NCBI RefSeq assembly: GCF_900108045.1
Contig: NZ_FNUK01000014.1
Location: 1-53,392, forward strand
From: Caloramator fervidus
GTDB lineage: Bacteria; Bacillota; Clostridia; Clostridiales; Caloramatoraceae
Direction of reading: 5' to 3'
Length of the DNA: 53,392 nucleotides
Shown piece by piece: positions 18,509-28,472 of this stretch. Within the stretch, counting starts at the first letter, position 1. The number at the start of each line of letters is the position of its first letter. The translations under genes were made by a program, and so were the position numbers. The notes beneath the pieces were generated by a model, which was not told where the DNA came from, searched no databases, and worked only from the letters and a program-made list of their open reading frames with translations.

Positions 18509-18537
18509 AGGATGCAAAGGCATCCTTATTTTTTTAG
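18509..18537 (+). terminator. terminator after the rhodanese gene
   Basis: AGGATGC / GCATCCT with a 4-nt loop is followed by TATTTTTTT. Confidence 0.75.
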
Positions 18538-18548
18538 AAGGTGATAGA

Positions 18549-18914
18549 ATGAAAGTTTTAAGAAATATTTTATTTTTAATTCAAATGTTTTTAATAGCTT
18601 TAGTTGGTGTTTTACAATTTTTTTCTAAAAAAAGAATGGGGGTTGCAAGATATTTAATATTTAAAAATAGCCTATTTGAAAATACCGTATTTAAAGCAGA
18701 ATTTATTAAGTTTTATCTTATTTTATCAATGTTTTTTTTATTGCTTTCATTAATTGTTTTTTATAAGTTAAAGAAAAAAGCTATATTTCTTATAATTTTA
18801 AATCTTGCCTTGATTTTACTTTTGCTTTGTAAGACTTTTAATACCAGATATTTTTTTATTATCATATTGCTTTTAGATATCTTCATTGAAGTTATAAAGT
18901 TAATAATAAAATGA
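18549..18914 (+). CDS. small integral membrane protein of unknown function (121 aa)
   Basis: I recognise no family. The protein is almost entirely hydrophobic, with about four membrane segments (near residues 7-25, 55-73, 78-95, 98-118) and short basic loops. It starts at ATG behind AGAAGGTGATAG and is followed by its own hairpin. It sits between the rhodanese lipoprotein and the MacA-like gene but is separated from both by terminators, so context gives no clear function. Confidence 0.65.
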   Translation: MKVLRNILFLIQMFLIALVGVLQFFSKKRMGVARYLIFKNSLFENTVFKAEFIKFYLILSMFFLLLSLIVFYKLKKKAIFLIILNLALILLLLCKTFNTRYFFIIILLLDIFIEVIKLIIK

Positions 18915-18916
18915 TT

Positions 18917-18944
18917 TGCCCCTTTTGGGGCATTTTATTTTTAG
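18917..18944 (+). terminator. intrinsic terminator
   Basis: TGCCCC / GGGGCA with a 5-nt loop is followed by TTTTATTTTT. Confidence 0.8.
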
Positions 18945-19003
18945 TTGCCATAATTTTGAAAAATGATTAAAATAAAAATAAATTTAATAAAAGGGGTGAT
19001 ATT

Positions 19004-20068
19004 ATGAAAAAATCAAAAGTTTTTTTGACTATAACAATTATATTAGCGTTATTTTCTTTGGCTATAGTAACTTTAAATAAAAAAATAAAAAAGGGAATAG
19101 AAGTTTCAACGGATGTTGTAAAAAAGGGAGAAATTGTTTCTGTATATTCTACTAATGGTGTTGTTGAATCAAAAAATAAAAAAGAGTATTTTGGTTTTGG
19201 GAGTAAAATAGTTAAAGTGTATGTTAAAGAGGGGGATAAAGTAAAAAAGGGGCAAAAACTTATAGAATTTGAGGTTCAGGATCTTTCAAATCAGCTTAAG
19301 ATTGCCCAAAATCAATATGAGATTGCCAAACTTCAGCTTCAAGCTTTAAAGGAGCAAAAGGAAAGGTTGAGTTTAGATGCTAGGTTGCAGCAGGGACAAA
19401 ATTTAGACAATCAAATAAAAATTCAAGAAAAACAAGTTGAAATTGCAAGGCTTAATGTTTTAAGCATAAAAGATAATATCAGTAAGCAACAAAGGTATAT
19501 TACAAGCGATATAGATGGAGTTGTTACATTTTTAAATGCAAAGGAAGGAGCAGTAGCTCAAGGAATTTTAATTACCGTTGAAGATGTAAACAATTTAAAT
19601 GTGGCTTTAAATATAAATCAGTATGATGTTATAAATCTTAAAAAAGGCCAGGATGTTATAATAAAGTTTTATGATAAAGAGTATAAAGGAGTTTTAGATT
19701 ACATAAGTCCTGTTGCAACTAAAAGCCAATCTATTCAAGGAACAGATACGGTTATTAAAGCTTATGTAAAGATTCTAGATTTTGGCGATTTAAAACCTGG
19801 ATTTGATGTTGATGTTGATATAGTAAAGGGTAAAAAGCAAAATGTTTTAAAGATACCTGTTGAAGCTATTATAACAGACAAACATGGCAATGAGTATGTA
19901 TATATTGTTGAAAATAATATAGCTAAGAAAGTAAAGATAAAAACAGGATTTTCATCAGACGTAGAATCTGAGGTTCAGGGGCTTCATGAAGGGCAAAAAG
20001 TAGTATTAAATCCTCCATCAACCCTTTATGACGGAGCAAGGGTTTTTGAAAAGGAAGTGAGAGAATGA
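19004..20068 (+). CDS. membrane-fusion / adaptor protein of an ABC exporter (MacA-like)
   Basis: This 354-residue protein is anchored by one N-terminal membrane segment (about 6-25). A lipoyl-like half follows ([32 protein letters not shown]), then a helical hairpin of about 70-165 with coiled-coil character ([21 protein letters not shown]), the second lipoyl half ([19 protein letters not shown]) and a beta-barrel domain. This is the HlyD/MacA layout. It overlaps the ATPase gene by 4 nt (ATGA). In a monoderm cell it would couple the MacB-type transporter to extracytoplasmic substrates such as peptides; the substrate is unknown. Confidence 0.9.
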   Translation: MKKSKVFLTITIILALFSLAIVTLNKKIKKGIEVSTDVVKKGEIVSVYSTNGVVESKNKKEYFGFGSKIVKVYVKEGDKVKKGQKLIEFEVQDLSNQLKIAQNQYEIAKLQLQALKEQKERLSLDARLQQGQNLDNQIKIQEKQVEIARLNVLSIKDNISKQQRYITSDIDGVVTFLNAKEGAVAQGILITVEDVNNLNVALNINQYDVINLKKGQDVIIKFYDKEYKGVLDYISPVATKSQSIQGTDTVIKAYVKILDFGDLKPGFDVDVDIVKGKKQNVLKIPVEAIITDKHGNEYVYIVENNIAKKVKIKTGFSSDVESEVQGLHEGQKVVLNPPSTLYDGARVFEKEVRE

Positions 20069-20757
20069 TAAAGCTTGAAAATATAATAAAGGTTTATTCT
20101 ACAGGCAAAGTAGAATATACTGCTTTAAAAGGAATAAATCTTGAAGTTAAAAAGGGTGAATACATTTCTATAGTAGGACCTTCAGGCTCAGGGAAATCAA
20201 CTCTTATGAATATATTAGGATGTCTTGATAGACCAACTGAAGGAAAGTATTATTTAAAGGATGTAGATATATCTTCTCTTTCAGACGATGAACTTGCAAG
20301 AATAAGAAATAGAGAAATTGGTTTTGTATTTCAAGCTTTTAACCTTCTGCCAAGGCTTACAGCTTTAGAGAATGTAGAGCTGCCTTTGATTTATGCTGGA
20401 GTGCCTTATTCAAAGAGATTAAAGCTTGCAAAGGAGTCTTTAGAAAAGGTTGGTCTTTCAGATAGATTTTACCATAAACCTAATGAGTTATCCGGAGGAC
20501 AAAAACAAAGGGTTGCTATAGCAAGGGCCATTGTTATGAATCCTTCTATTATTATGGCAGATGAACCAACTGGCAATTTAGATACCCAATCTAGCATAGA
20601 AGTTATGAAGATATTTCAAGCTTTAAATGAAGAGGGGGCTACCATTATAATGGTGACCCATGAGATGGATATTGCAAAACATACTAAAAGGGAAATTAGA
20701 ATAAAGGATGGATGCATTATATATGATAAAAGCGTTGAAAATAGGATAGTTTATTAG
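20065..20757 (+). CDS. ABC transporter ATP-binding protein (MacB/LolD-type)
   Basis: This 230-residue ATPase has Walker [10 protein letters not shown], a Q-loop ([13 protein letters not shown]), signature LSGGQKQR, Walker [13 protein letters not shown] and switch His (MVTHEMD). The DEPTGNLD form is typical of the MacB/LolD/FtsE class that works by mechanotransmission. Its start overlaps the stop of the adaptor gene (ATGA). The permease gene follows after 12 nt. Confidence 0.95.
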   Translation: MIKLENIIKVYSTGKVEYTALKGINLEVKKGEYISIVGPSGSGKSTLMNILGCLDRPTEGKYYLKDVDISSLSDDELARIRNREIGFVFQAFNLLPRLTALENVELPLIYAGVPYSKRLKLAKESLEKVGLSDRFYHKPNELSGGQKQRVAIARAIVMNPSIIMADEPTGNLDTQSSIEVMKIFQALNEEGATIIMVTHEMDIAKHTKREIRIKDGCIIYDKSVENRIVY

Positions 20758-20769
20758 GTGGTGGTTTGA

Positions 20770-21978
20770 ATGAATTTATATGAAAGTTTTAAAATAGCTA
20801 TATCTTCAATATTTGCCAACAAGTTAAGGTCGTTTTTGACTATGCTTGGAATAATAATTGGTATATCCAGCGTTATAACTATTGTTTCTATAGGCCAAGG
20901 AGGGCAAAAAGCTATAACCGGAGAATTTGAAAAGATAGGTGTAAACATTATAGAGATTAAAGTTGATAACAATGCAAGTTTAAGCAAGAAAGATTATTTT
21001 ACTTTAAAAGATGTAAATGTTATTAAATCAAGAATAAAGGAAGTTCAAAATGCTGCCCCTTTTTTTCAACAGATAGGGATTTTAAAAACTGAAAAGGCTC
21101 AAAAAAGAGCTTTGTTTATGGCAACTAATAGTGATTTTAATAAAATATATAAGCTTGATATATTATATGGAAGATTTCTTTCGGAAAAGGATGTTTTAAC
21201 TAAAAGGCCGGTTTTATTAATAGATAATATAAGTGCTAAAAAATTGTTTGGATATGAGGATTGTGTTGGTAAAACTGTAAAGATAGGCAATAATGAAAAA
21301 ATGATAAGGGCTTTAATTATTGGAGTTTATAAAAATGAAAATGGAGCTCTTGCAGCAAGTTTTGCAGATAACATGCCTATATTTGCATATATTCCTATAT
21401 CAGTTTCAGAATTTATTTTTGATAAAACTTTTAATATAAATCAAATAGAAGTACTTTTGGAAAATACAAAAGATAGTGAAGCGATTGCAAACAGCATAAT
21501 AAGGCTTTTAGAATCTATTCACCATAATAAAAATAAATATAAGGCTGAAAATTTAGTAAAACAGCTTGATCAGGTAAATAGAATTCTTTCAATTTTTACA
21601 GCTGTAATAGGAGCTATAGCAGGTATATCTCTTATAGTTGGTGGTATAGGGGTTATGAATATAATGCTTGTTTCAGTAACAGAAAGGACAAAAGAAATAG
21701 GAATAAGAAAAGCAATAGGTGCAAGAAGACGAGATATTTTAATTCAATTTTTAATAGAATCCCTTATAATATCTTTAATAGGTGGAATAATTGGAATGAT
21801 GCTTGGAATACTTGCAGCTTATTTAATAGGAAGCATTTTAAATTTTGCGCCAAAGATTAGTATTTCAACTATTTTAATTGCATTTTTATTCTCAAGTGCA
21901 GTTGGAATATTCTTTGGAATTTATCCTGCTAATAAGGCTTCAAAACTTGATCCTATAGAAGCATTAAGATATGAGTAG
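20770..21978 (+). CDS. ABC transporter permease (MacB-type, FtsX domain)
   Basis: This 402-residue protein has one N-terminal membrane helix (LRSFLTMLGIIIGISSVITI), a large extracellular MacB periplasmic-core-like domain (about 45-265) and three C-terminal helices of the FtsX family (about 275-395). The conserved stretch TERTKEIGIRKAIGARRRDI lies between the second and third helices. It ends PANKASKLDPIEALRYE, the usual C-terminus. It forms a three-gene exporter with the preceding two genes, and no regulator is encoded with it. A perfect hairpin follows. Confidence 0.94.
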   Translation: MNLYESFKIAISSIFANKLRSFLTMLGIIIGISSVITIVSIGQGGQKAITGEFEKIGVNIIEIKVDNNASLSKKDYFTLKDVNVIKSRIKEVQNAAPFFQQIGILKTEKAQKRALFMATNSDFNKIYKLDILYGRFLSEKDVLTKRPVLLIDNISAKKLFGYEDCVGKTVKIGNNEKMIRALIIGVYKNENGALAASFADNMPIFAYIPISVSEFIFDKTFNINQIEVLLENTKDSEAIANSIIRLLESIHHNKNKYKAENLVKQLDQVNRILSIFTAVIGAIAGISLIVGGIGVMNIMLVSVTERTKEIGIRKAIGARRRDILIQFLIESLIISLIGGIIGMMLGILAAYLIGSILNFAPKISISTILIAFLFSSAVGIFFGIYPANKASKLDPIEALRYE

Positions 21979-22012
21979 GTATAACCATTTATGGTTATAC
22001 CTATTTTATTTT
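21976..22012 (+). terminator. terminator of the MacAB-type operon
   Basis: TAGGTATAACCA / TGGTTATACCTA with a 4-nt loop is followed by TTTTATTTT. Confidence 0.85.
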
Positions 22013-22075
22013 AAAACAGTATTCAAAATTGAATATAACAGTTTCAAAAGTTAAGAAAATAACTGAAAAAATCCA

Positions 22076-22104
22076 TTGATACAGAACTTAAAATATTATA
22101 TAAT
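22076..22104 (+). promoter_or_regulatory. promoter of pflB-pflA
   Basis: TTGATA (22076-22081), a 17-nt spacer and a perfect TATAAT (22099-22104) lie 32 nt before the pflB start codon. Confidence 0.75.
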
Positions 22105-22135
22105 AATATTAGAGATTATTCCGGGAGGTTATAAT

Positions 22136-24361
22136 ATGAGGTTTTTAGAATGGGAAGGATTTAAAGAAGGACGTTGGATGGAAGATATTGATGTTAGAGA
22201 TTTTATTCAAAAAAATTATACCCCCTATTATGGAGATTCTTCCTTTTTAGCTGGGCCTTCAGAGAGAACAAAAAAGGTTTGGGAAAAGGCAAAAGGTTTG
22301 CTTTTAGAAGAAATAAAAAAAGGAGTTTTAGATGTAGATACAGATACTATATCAGGAATAAATGCTTATAAGCCAGGATATTTAGATAGAGAAAACGAGG
22401 TAATAGTAGGATTTCAAACAGATGCTCCTTTAAAAAGAATTGTAAATCCTTGGGGCGGCATTAGGATGGCAGTTAATGCTGCAAAAGCTTATGGATATGA
22501 AGTAAATCCTAAGATAGTAGAGATATTTACAAAATATAGAAAAACCCACAATCAAGGGGTATTTGATGCATATACAGATGAGATGAGGCTTGCAAGAAAG
22601 TCAGGAGTTATTACAGGTCTTCCAGATGCTTATGGAAGAGGAAGGATAATTGGAGATTATAGAAGGCTTCCTTTATATGGCGCTGACTTTTTAATAGAAA
22701 AGAAAAAAGAAGATAGACAAAAACTTAATAAAACTATGACAGATGAAGTAATAAGGCTTAGAGAAGAGCTTACAGAACAGATAAAGGCTTTAGAGGAATT
22801 AAAGGAAATGGCAGCGTCTTATGGTTATGATGTATCAAGACCTGCAAAAGATGCAAAAGAGGCTGTTCAATGGTTATATTTTGCATACCTTGCAGCAATA
22901 AAACAGCAAAACGGAGCAGCAATGTCTTTAGGAAGGGTTAGCACTTTCCTTGATATTTATATTGAAAGGGATTTACAAAGGGGAATTATAACAGAAGAGG
23001 AAGCACAAGAGCTTATAGACCAATTTGTTATAAAACTTAGACTCGCAAGACATCTTAGAACTCCAGAGTATAATGAATTGTTTGCAGGAGACCCTACTTG
23101 GGTTACAGAAGCTATAGGTGGAATGGGGGAAGATGGAAGAACATTAGTTACAAAAACAAGTTATAGATTTTTACACACTTTAATTAATTTAGGACCAGCA
23201 CCAGAGCCTAATATGACAGTTTTATGGTCAGTTAATCTTCCAGAAAACTTTAAAAAATTCTGTGCCGAAATTTCTATAAAAACTGATTCAGTTCAATATG
23301 AAAATGATGATGTTATGAGACCAATATTTGGAGATGACTATGCTATAGCTTGTTGTGTATCTGCTATGAAGGTTGGAAAGCAGATGCAGTTCTTTGGTGC
23401 AAGAGCAAACCTTGCAAAGGCCCTTTTATATGCTATAAATGGTGGAGTTGACGAGGTTTTAAAAGTTCAAGTAGGACCTAAGATGGATTTACCTCAAGGA
23501 GAGTATTTAGATTATGATGACGTTATGAAAAGATTTGAAAAAACTATGGCATGGCTTGCCGAACTTTATGTTAATACAATGAATGTAATTCATTATATGC
23601 ATGATAAATATGCTTATGAATCATTACAACTTGCTTTACATGATACAGATGTTGAAAGACTAATGGCCTTTGGAATTGCAGGACTTTCTGTTACTGTTGA
23701 TTCTTTAAGTGCTATAAAGTATGCAAAAGTAAAACCAATAAGGGAAGATGGTATAGCTGTTGATTTTGAAATAGAGGGGGATTATCCAAAGTTTGGAAAC
23801 GACGATGATAGGGTAGATAAGATAGCTGTTGAAATAGTTGAGAAATTTATAAATGAGCTTAAGAAGCATAAGACATATAGAAATGCTATCCATACATTAT
23901 CTGTTTTAACTATTACTTCCAATGTAGTATATGGAAAGAAAACAGGATCAACTCCAGATGGAAGAAAAAAAGGAGAACCTTTTGCTCCAGGAGCAAATCC
24001 AATGCATGGAAGAGATATAAATGGTGCATTAGCTTCCTTAAATTCTGTTGCTAAGATACCATATTCCTGCTGTATGGATGGTATTTCAAATACTTTTTCA
24101 ATTATTCCTGAGGCTTTAGGAAAGAATTTAGATGATAGGATAAGCAATCTTGTTGCAATACTCGATGGATATTTTAGCCAAGGAGCTCATCATTTAAATG
24201 TAAATGTTTTAAATAGAGAAATGCTTGAAGATGCTATGGAGCATCCTGAAAAGTATCCATCCCTTACAATAAGAGTTTCAGGGTATGCTGTAAATTTTGC
24301 AAGGCTTACAAGAGAGCAACAACTTGAGGTAATAAAAAGAACCTTCCATGAAAGAATATAA
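22136..24361 (+). CDS. pflB: formate C-acetyltransferase (pyruvate formate-lyase)
   Basis: This 741-residue glycyl-radical enzyme converts pyruvate and CoA to formate and acetyl-CoA. The active-site cysteine pair is Cys406-Cys407 ([18 protein letters not shown]), and the radical glycine is Gly716 in [13 protein letters not shown] near the C-terminus. Length and motifs fit true PFL rather than glycerol or diol dehydratase relatives. The start is ATG 22136, behind GGGAGG; an upstream in-frame ATG at 22076 falls in the promoter. The activase gene begins 15 nt after its stop. The enzyme implies strictly oxygen-free sugar fermentation. Confidence 0.98.
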   Translation: MRFLEWEGFKEGRWMEDIDVRDFIQKNYTPYYGDSSFLAGPSERTKKVWEKAKGLLLEEIKKGVLDVDTDTISGINAYKPGYLDRENEVIVGFQTDAPLKRIVNPWGGIRMAVNAAKAYGYEVNPKIVEIFTKYRKTHNQGVFDAYTDEMRLARKSGVITGLPDAYGRGRIIGDYRRLPLYGADFLIEKKKEDRQKLNKTMTDEVIRLREELTEQIKALEELKEMAASYGYDVSRPAKDAKEAVQWLYFAYLAAIKQQNGAAMSLGRVSTFLDIYIERDLQRGIITEEEAQELIDQFVIKLRLARHLRTPEYNELFAGDPTWVTEAIGGMGEDGRTLVTKTSYRFLHTLINLGPAPEPNMTVLWSVNLPENFKKFCAEISIKTDSVQYENDDVMRPIFGDDYAIACCVSAMKVGKQMQFFGARANLAKALLYAINGGVDEVLKVQVGPKMDLPQGEYLDYDDVMKRFEKTMAWLAELYVNTMNVIHYMHDKYAYESLQLALHDTDVERLMAFGIAGLSVTVDSLSAIKYAKVKPIREDGIAVDFEIEGDYPKFGNDDDRVDKIAVEIVEKFINELKKHKTYRNAIHTLSVLTITSNVVYGKKTGSTPDGRKKGEPFAPGANPMHGRDINGALASLNSVAKIPYSCCMDGISNTFSIIPEALGKNLDDRISNLVAILDGYFSQGAHHLNVNVLNREMLEDAMEHPEKYPSLTIRVSGYAVNFARLTREQQLEVIKRTFHERI

Positions 24362-24376
24362 GAAAGGATGTTTGAA

Positions 24377-25120
24377 ATGATAACGGCAAAAGTTCACTCT
24401 ATAGAAACTATGGGACTTGTAGATGGACCGGGAATAAGAGTTGTTGTATTTATGCAAGGATGTAGACTAAGGTGTTTATATTGTCATAATCCCGATACTT
24501 GGGATTTAAAAGGAGGATTTGAAGTTACAGTTGAAGAGCTTTTAAATAAAGTTAAAAGGTATAAAGTTTATTTTCAACGTTCAAATGGAGGGGTTACTTT
24601 ATCTGGAGGAGAGCCTCTTTTACAGCCAGATTTTGTTATAGAATTTTTTAAAAGATGTAAACAAGAAGGTATTCATACAGCATTAGATACATCAGGCTAT
24701 GGAATAGGAAAATATGACGAAATCTTAAAATGGACAGACTTAGTTTTACTTGATATTAAGCATATAAATGATATAGAACATAAAAAACTTACAGGATTTA
24801 ACAGACACGGCTTTTTTGAGTTTTTAAATTCTGTAAAAAGAAATCAAAATAAGCTTTGGATAAGACATGTTGTGGTTCCTAAAATAACCGATGGAGAAGA
24901 TCATATAAGAAAACTTGCAAGGTTTATAAACTCAATACCTAATGTTGAAAGAGTTGAGCTTTTGCCTTATCATGTTCATGGAGTTAATAAATATGAAAGT
25001 ATGAACATTGAATATAGGTTAAAGGAAGTTCCTCCTCTTGATAAGGAAAGGTTAGAAAAATTATATTCTATATTAAATGAAGAGTTGTATGATAAAAAAA
25101 TACAAAAAATTGCAATGTAA
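24377..25120 (+). CDS. pflA: pyruvate formate-lyase-activating enzyme
   Basis: This 247-residue radical-SAM enzyme installs the glycyl radical on PflB. The CxxxCxxC cluster motif is CRLRCLYC, followed by HNPDTWD and the GGEPLLQ SAM-binding stretch. The start is ATG 24377 (MITAKVHSIETMG), 7 nt beyond AAAGGA. The in-frame ATG at 24368 overlaps the ribosome site. It shares the pflB transcript, and the hairpin at 25119 ends the unit. Confidence 0.96.
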   Translation: MITAKVHSIETMGLVDGPGIRVVVFMQGCRLRCLYCHNPDTWDLKGGFEVTVEELLNKVKRYKVYFQRSNGGVTLSGGEPLLQPDFVIEFFKRCKQEGIHTALDTSGYGIGKYDEILKWTDLVLLDIKHINDIEHKKLTGFNRHGFFEFLNSVKRNQNKLWIRHVVVPKITDGEDHIRKLARFINSIPNVERVELLPYHVHGVNKYESMNIEYRLKEVPPLDKERLEKLYSILNEELYDKKIQKIAM

Positions 25121-25150
25121 AAGTAGGTGCTTTGCGCCTACTTTTTTTTG
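25119..25150 (+). terminator. terminator of pflB-pflA
   Basis: AAGTAGGTGC / GCGCCTACTT (one G-T pair) with a 3-nt loop is followed by eight T residues. Confidence 0.85.
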
Positions 25151-25258
25151 ATATAAAAAATAAATAACATTCAAAATATTTATAAAAATTAACTATTTTT
25201 AATATTTATGATTTTGTTATACAATTTAACTTGAAAACAAAAGATGAGGGGGATGGAT

Positions 25259-26344
25259 ATGCAGGATAAAAAACATATAATAATTAATGGACTTATAGTG
25301 GGAATTTTATCAGTCTTACTTGTGAAATTTGGAAATCCAGTTAATATGGGGATTTGTATTGCTTGCTTTATAAGGGATATAGCAGGAGGACTTGGATTAC
25401 ATAGGGCAGAAGTTGTTCAATATATAAGACCAGAGATAATAGGCATTGTTATAGGTGCGTTTTTAATGTCTTATGGCAAGAAGGAATTTTATTCAAGGGG
25501 AGGCTCTTCGCCCTTTGTAAGATTTGTTCTTGGTTTTATAGTAATGATAGGCGCATTAATGTTCCTTGGTTGTCCTTTAAGAATGGTATTAAGAATAGCT
25601 GGAGGAGATTTAAATGCTGTTGTTGGACTTATAGGATTTGTTGTAGGGATATACATAGGTATAATTTTCTTAAATAAGGGATTTACATTAAAAAGAACAT
25701 ATAATTTAAATAAAGCTGAGGGATTTTTATTTCCTTTGATTAATTTAGTTCTTTTTATAATTTTGATTTTATCTCCAACGTTTATATTTTTTAGCCAAAA
25801 GGGTCCAGGTTCTATGCATGCACCTATTTTATTATCCTTAATTGTAGGGCTTATAGTAGGAGCTTTTGCACAAAGAACTAGGTTATGTATGGTAGGTGGT
25901 ATAAGAGATCTTATCTTATTTAAAGATTGGTACTTAATATCGGGATTTATATCAATTTTTGTTGCAGCCTTAGTTGGTAATATGTTAATAGGAAAGTTTA
26001 ACTTAGGTTTTGTAAAACAGCCTGTAGCCCATAATGATGCTTTGTGGAATTTTCTAGGAATGACACTTGCAGGTTTTGGCTCAGTTTTACTTGGAGGCTG
26101 TCCATTAAGACAACTTATTTTAGCGGCAGAAGGAAACATAGATTCAGTTATAACTGTAATTGGAATGCTTCTTGGAGCAGCATTTGCTCATAATTTTAAG
26201 CTTGCTTCTTCCCCAGATGGTCCTACATTAAATGGAAAGATAGCTGTTGTTATAGGATTTATTGTAGTAACTTTAATAGGATATTTTAACATTGAAAAGG
26301 ATTTAAATGTTAAAATAAAAGGGGGAATTAAAATTGAAGGATAA
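25259..26344 (+). CDS. YedE/YeeE-family sulfur or selenium transport protein
   Basis: This 361-residue membrane protein has about ten hydrophobic segments and two copies of the family motif: GCPLRMVLRIAGGDLNAVVG and GCPLRQLILAAEGNIDSV. The repeated CPLR Cys and a third Cys (TRLCMVGGIRD) are the residues thought to handle thiosulfate or related compounds in YeeE. The relatives called YedE are linked to selenium metabolism. The start is ATG 25259, 6 nt after GAGGGGG; two earlier in-frame ATGs are too close to the SD. It overlaps the TusA-like gene by 11 nt, and a DUF3343-like gene follows, a trio typical of selenium- or thiosulfate-handling loci. Confidence 0.88.
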   Translation: MQDKKHIIINGLIVGILSVLLVKFGNPVNMGICIACFIRDIAGGLGLHRAEVVQYIRPEIIGIVIGAFLMSYGKKEFYSRGGSSPFVRFVLGFIVMIGALMFLGCPLRMVLRIAGGDLNAVVGLIGFVVGIYIGIIFLNKGFTLKRTYNLNKAEGFLFPLINLVLFIILILSPTFIFFSQKGPGSMHAPILLSLIVGLIVGAFAQRTRLCMVGGIRDLILFKDWYLISGFISIFVAALVGNMLIGKFNLGFVKQPVAHNDALWNFLGMTLAGFGSVLLGGCPLRQLILAAEGNIDSVITVIGMLLGAAFAHNFKLASSPDGPTLNGKIAVVIGFIVVTLIGYFNIEKDLNVKIKGGIKIEG

Positions 26345-26543
26345 TATAATAGATGCAAGAGGAAGGGCATGTCCTGAACCAGTTCTTATGACTAAAAAAG
26401 CCATGGAATCTTATTCTTGTGTTAAGGTTTTGGTTGATAATGTTACTGCAAGGGAAAATATAAAAAGATTTGCAAAGAATAATGGATATAAAATTGATAT
26501 TTTAGAAAACGATGAAGGAATACTTTTGACTTTAAGTAGGTGA
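26334..26543 (+). CDS. TusA/SirA-like sulfur carrier protein
   Basis: This 69-residue protein carries the CPxP-type motif (ARGRACPEPVLMTKKAM) with Cys13 as the likely persulfide or perselenide carrier. The predicted beta-alpha-beta-alpha-beta-beta fold fits the TusA family. It corresponds to the N-terminal half of the selenium-locus protein YedF; no C-terminal DsrE-like half follows. It starts at TTG behind GGGGGAATT, inside the end of the YedE-like gene, so translation is probably coupled. Confidence 0.85.
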   Translation: MKDNIIDARGRACPEPVLMTKKAMESYSCVKVLVDNVTARENIKRFAKNNGYKIDILENDEGILLTLSR

Positions 26544-26547
26544 GTAA

Positions 26548-26781
26548 ATGGAATACGTAGTAACTTTTTATACTCAAAATGGTGCTTTTAAGTTTCAAAG
26601 ATTTTTAAAGGAAAAAGGTATAGAAGTTATGCTTATGCCAACTCCTAGAGTTTTAAGTTCAAGCTGTGGTATAGCAGCAACTTTTAAGTATGAAGGTAAT
26701 ATACAAGGATTTATAATAGAAGAAGTTGAGGGAATTTTCATAAAAGATGATTTTGAATATAAAGTAGTATATAAAGAATAG
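26548..26781 (+). CDS. DUF3343-like small protein, putative Se/S carrier
   Basis: This 77-residue protein resembles the DUF3343 family: VVTFYTQNGAFKFQRFLKEKGIEVMLMPTPRVLSSSCGIAATF. A single Cys lies in the SSSCG loop. Such proteins often occur beside YedE, TusA-like carriers and SelD. It begins 4 nt after the TusA-like stop with AGGTGAG as ribosome site, and so is the third gene of this operon. The carrier function is a proposal from context. Confidence 0.78.
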   Translation: MEYVVTFYTQNGAFKFQRFLKEKGIEVMLMPTPRVLSSSCGIAATFKYEGNIQGFIIEEVEGIFIKDDFEYKVVYKE

Positions 26782-26806
26782 GAGCAATAAGCTCCTATTC
26801 TTTAAT
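26773..26806. terminator. bidirectional terminator between convergent genes
   Basis: AAAGAATAGGAGC / GCTCCTATTCTTT is A-rich on one side and T-rich on the other. It includes the stop codons of both convergent genes. Confidence 0.85.
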
Positions 26807-27022
26807 TTGGCTATTATTTTCTTCATTTACATGATTTTCTACTTTAAGTGTGCTGCTATCTTTCAAAGTATCCCTTGCTGTTGATTGTCCGAAGTAAAAA
26901 GATACTATCATTGTGAATACAGTTAGAAATTCCGTTGAACTTACTACTCCTTTTATGCTAAGGTAGCAAAAAACCGTTGTAAGCATTATGGCTATAATTT
27001 TTTTTGTGCTAAACCAAGTCAT
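26795..27022 (-). CDS. small two-helix membrane protein (75 aa)
   Basis: This is a short protein with two hydrophobic segments (about 8-25 and 32-50) and a polar, acidic C-terminus. The motif VSFYFGQSTARDT recalls small membrane proteins found in clostridial phages and genomes, but no function is known to me. AAGGTGATATT precedes the ATG. The SD lies beside the stop codon of the aminotransferase gene, so the two are co-transcribed on the minus strand. Confidence 0.65.
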   Translation of the reverse strand: MTWFSTKKIIAIMLTTVFCYLSIKGVVSSTEFLTVFTMIVSFYFGQSTARDTLKDSSTLKVENHVNEENNSQIKE

Positions 27023-27032
27023 AATATCACCT

Positions 27033-28304
27033 TCAATAATTTTTTATAATTATTTTAATGGCTTTTATTAATGTATCTATTTCATCAAAGGTATTATAAA
27101 GTCCAAAGCTTAATCTTACCATTCCTGGTCTTTCAAGGTTGGGATTTTTTGCAAATTCTAAAATTTTTTCTTTGTTTATTTTTAAAAGTCTTTGTATATA
27201 AGGTTGTGCACAAAAACAACCACTTCTTACTGCTATACCAAAATATTCTGATAAGATTTGGGCTACCTTTGAATGATGAAGGTTTTTAATGTTAAATGGA
27301 ATAATTGATACTCTATCATAAGTTTTACTGCAGTAAAGTTCCACCTCAGGGATTTGAGATAATCTTTGATTAGCATATTCCAATAAAGAGTTTTCATATT
27401 CTTCTATTTTATCCATTCCTATTTTTTGTAAAGTTTCAATTGCAGAAACTAAAGCTATCACTCCCATAAGATTTGGAGTTCCTGCTTCTTCTTTGTAAGG
27501 AGGATCCTCCCATATAACAAATTCTTGGGAAACTAATTTTACAGTACCACCGCCTTTATAGTCAGGTTCTCCTTTTTCAAATACTTTTTTGTGTCCAACC
27601 AGTGCACCAATTCCAAAGGGAGCATACATTTTATGGCCTGAAAAAGCAACAAAGTCTATGTGTTCATTTGAAAAATGGGGTTTCATGTCAAATTTTTTAT
27701 GGGGAATAAGTTGAGCACCATCTACTAGAATCATGGCTCCGTATTTGTGGGCAAGTTTTGCAATTTTATAATATGGATTTACATATCCAGTTACATTTGA
27801 AGCTCCTGTTACTGTAACAAGCTTAACTTTACCTTCATATTTTTTTAGTTTCATTTCTAAATCTTCGAGGGAAAGTTTCCCACAGTTATCTGTTTCTACA
27901 TAGTCAACGAAAAATTTTTCTCTCCAAGGAAGGTCGTTTGAGTGGTGTTCCATAAGAGTAGAAAGTATAACGCACTTATCATCTTTACAAAGTCTGTTTG
28001 CTAGTTTATTTATAGCTTCTGTTGTGTTTTTAACATAAATTACAGTATCCATCATAGGGTCTGCTCCAACAAATTCCATGACCTTTTTTCTAGATGTTTC
28101 GTATATTTCGGTTGATAGGACTGATTTATAACCGTTGCCCCTGTGGATTGACGAGTACCATGGAGCAAATTGGTTTATGCTTTGCATAACGCTATAAAAA
28201 GGAGGAGTTGTTGCAGCATTGTCAAAATTTATATACCTAGTTAATTTCCCATTTTTTAAGGGAACTAATGTGTTAACTCCTACTACTAGGTTTCTAAAAT
28301 TCAT
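27033..28304 (-). CDS. class V aminotransferase, cysteine desulfurase-like
   Basis: This 423-residue PLP enzyme resembles SufS/CsdB. The PLP lysine lies in SGHKMYAPFGIGALVG, the mobile-loop catalytic cysteine in VRSGCFCAQPY, and the substrate-binding MEHHSNDLPWR is present. It could release sulfur from cysteine or selenium from selenocysteine. I place the start at ATG 28304, 8 nt behind GAGGT, rather than at the TTG 15 nt upstream. It is convergent with the YedE-TusA-DUF3343 genes. A sulfur- or selenium-supply role is inferred from this grouping and from the selenoprotein 1.4 kb away. Confidence 0.88.
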   Translation of the reverse strand: MNFRNLVVGVNTLVPLKNGKLTRYINFDNAATTPPFYSVMQSINQFAPWYSSIHRGNGYKSVLSTEIYETSRKKVMEFVGADPMMDTVIYVKNTTEAINKLANRLCKDDKCVILSTLMEHHSNDLPWREKFFVDYVETDNCGKLSLEDLEMKLKKYEGKVKLVTVTGASNVTGYVNPYYKIAKLAHKYGAMILVDGAQLIPHKKFDMKPHFSNEHIDFVAFSGHKMYAPFGIGALVGHKKVFEKGEPDYKGGGTVKLVSQEFVIWEDPPYKEEAGTPNLMGVIALVSAIETLQKIGMDKIEEYENSLLEYANQRLSQIPEVELYCSKTYDRVSIIPFNIKNLHHSKVAQILSEYFGIAVRSGCFCAQPYIQRLLKINKEKILEFAKNPNLERPGMVRLSFGLYNTFDEIDTLIKAIKIIIKNY

Positions 28305-28422
28305 ATAAACCAACCTCAAGGGCTTTTTATATTATTATATTAAGAATTGTAAAAATTGACATAAATATAAATTTTGTAACCTTTTTTTATCGGTTGAATA
28401 AAATAAATATGTCATTAAACAA

Positions 28423-28451
28423 TTGCTAATTTATTCATACAGTGATATAAT
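28423..28451 (+). promoter_or_regulatory. strong promoter of the YtxH-like operon
   Basis: TTGCTA (28423-28428), a 17-nt spacer and a perfect TATAAT (28446-28451) preceded by the extended -10 bases TGA. It lies 22 nt before the start codon of the next gene. Confidence 0.8.
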
Positions 28452-28472
28452 TAACCAAAAGGAGGGGTGGGT

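Noticed and set aside
25489-26139. 216-codon open frame on the minus strand
   Set aside because: It lies wholly antisense to the YedE-like gene, is rich in Pro/Lys/Ile from reversed codons and has no ribosome site. It is a shadow of the real gene.
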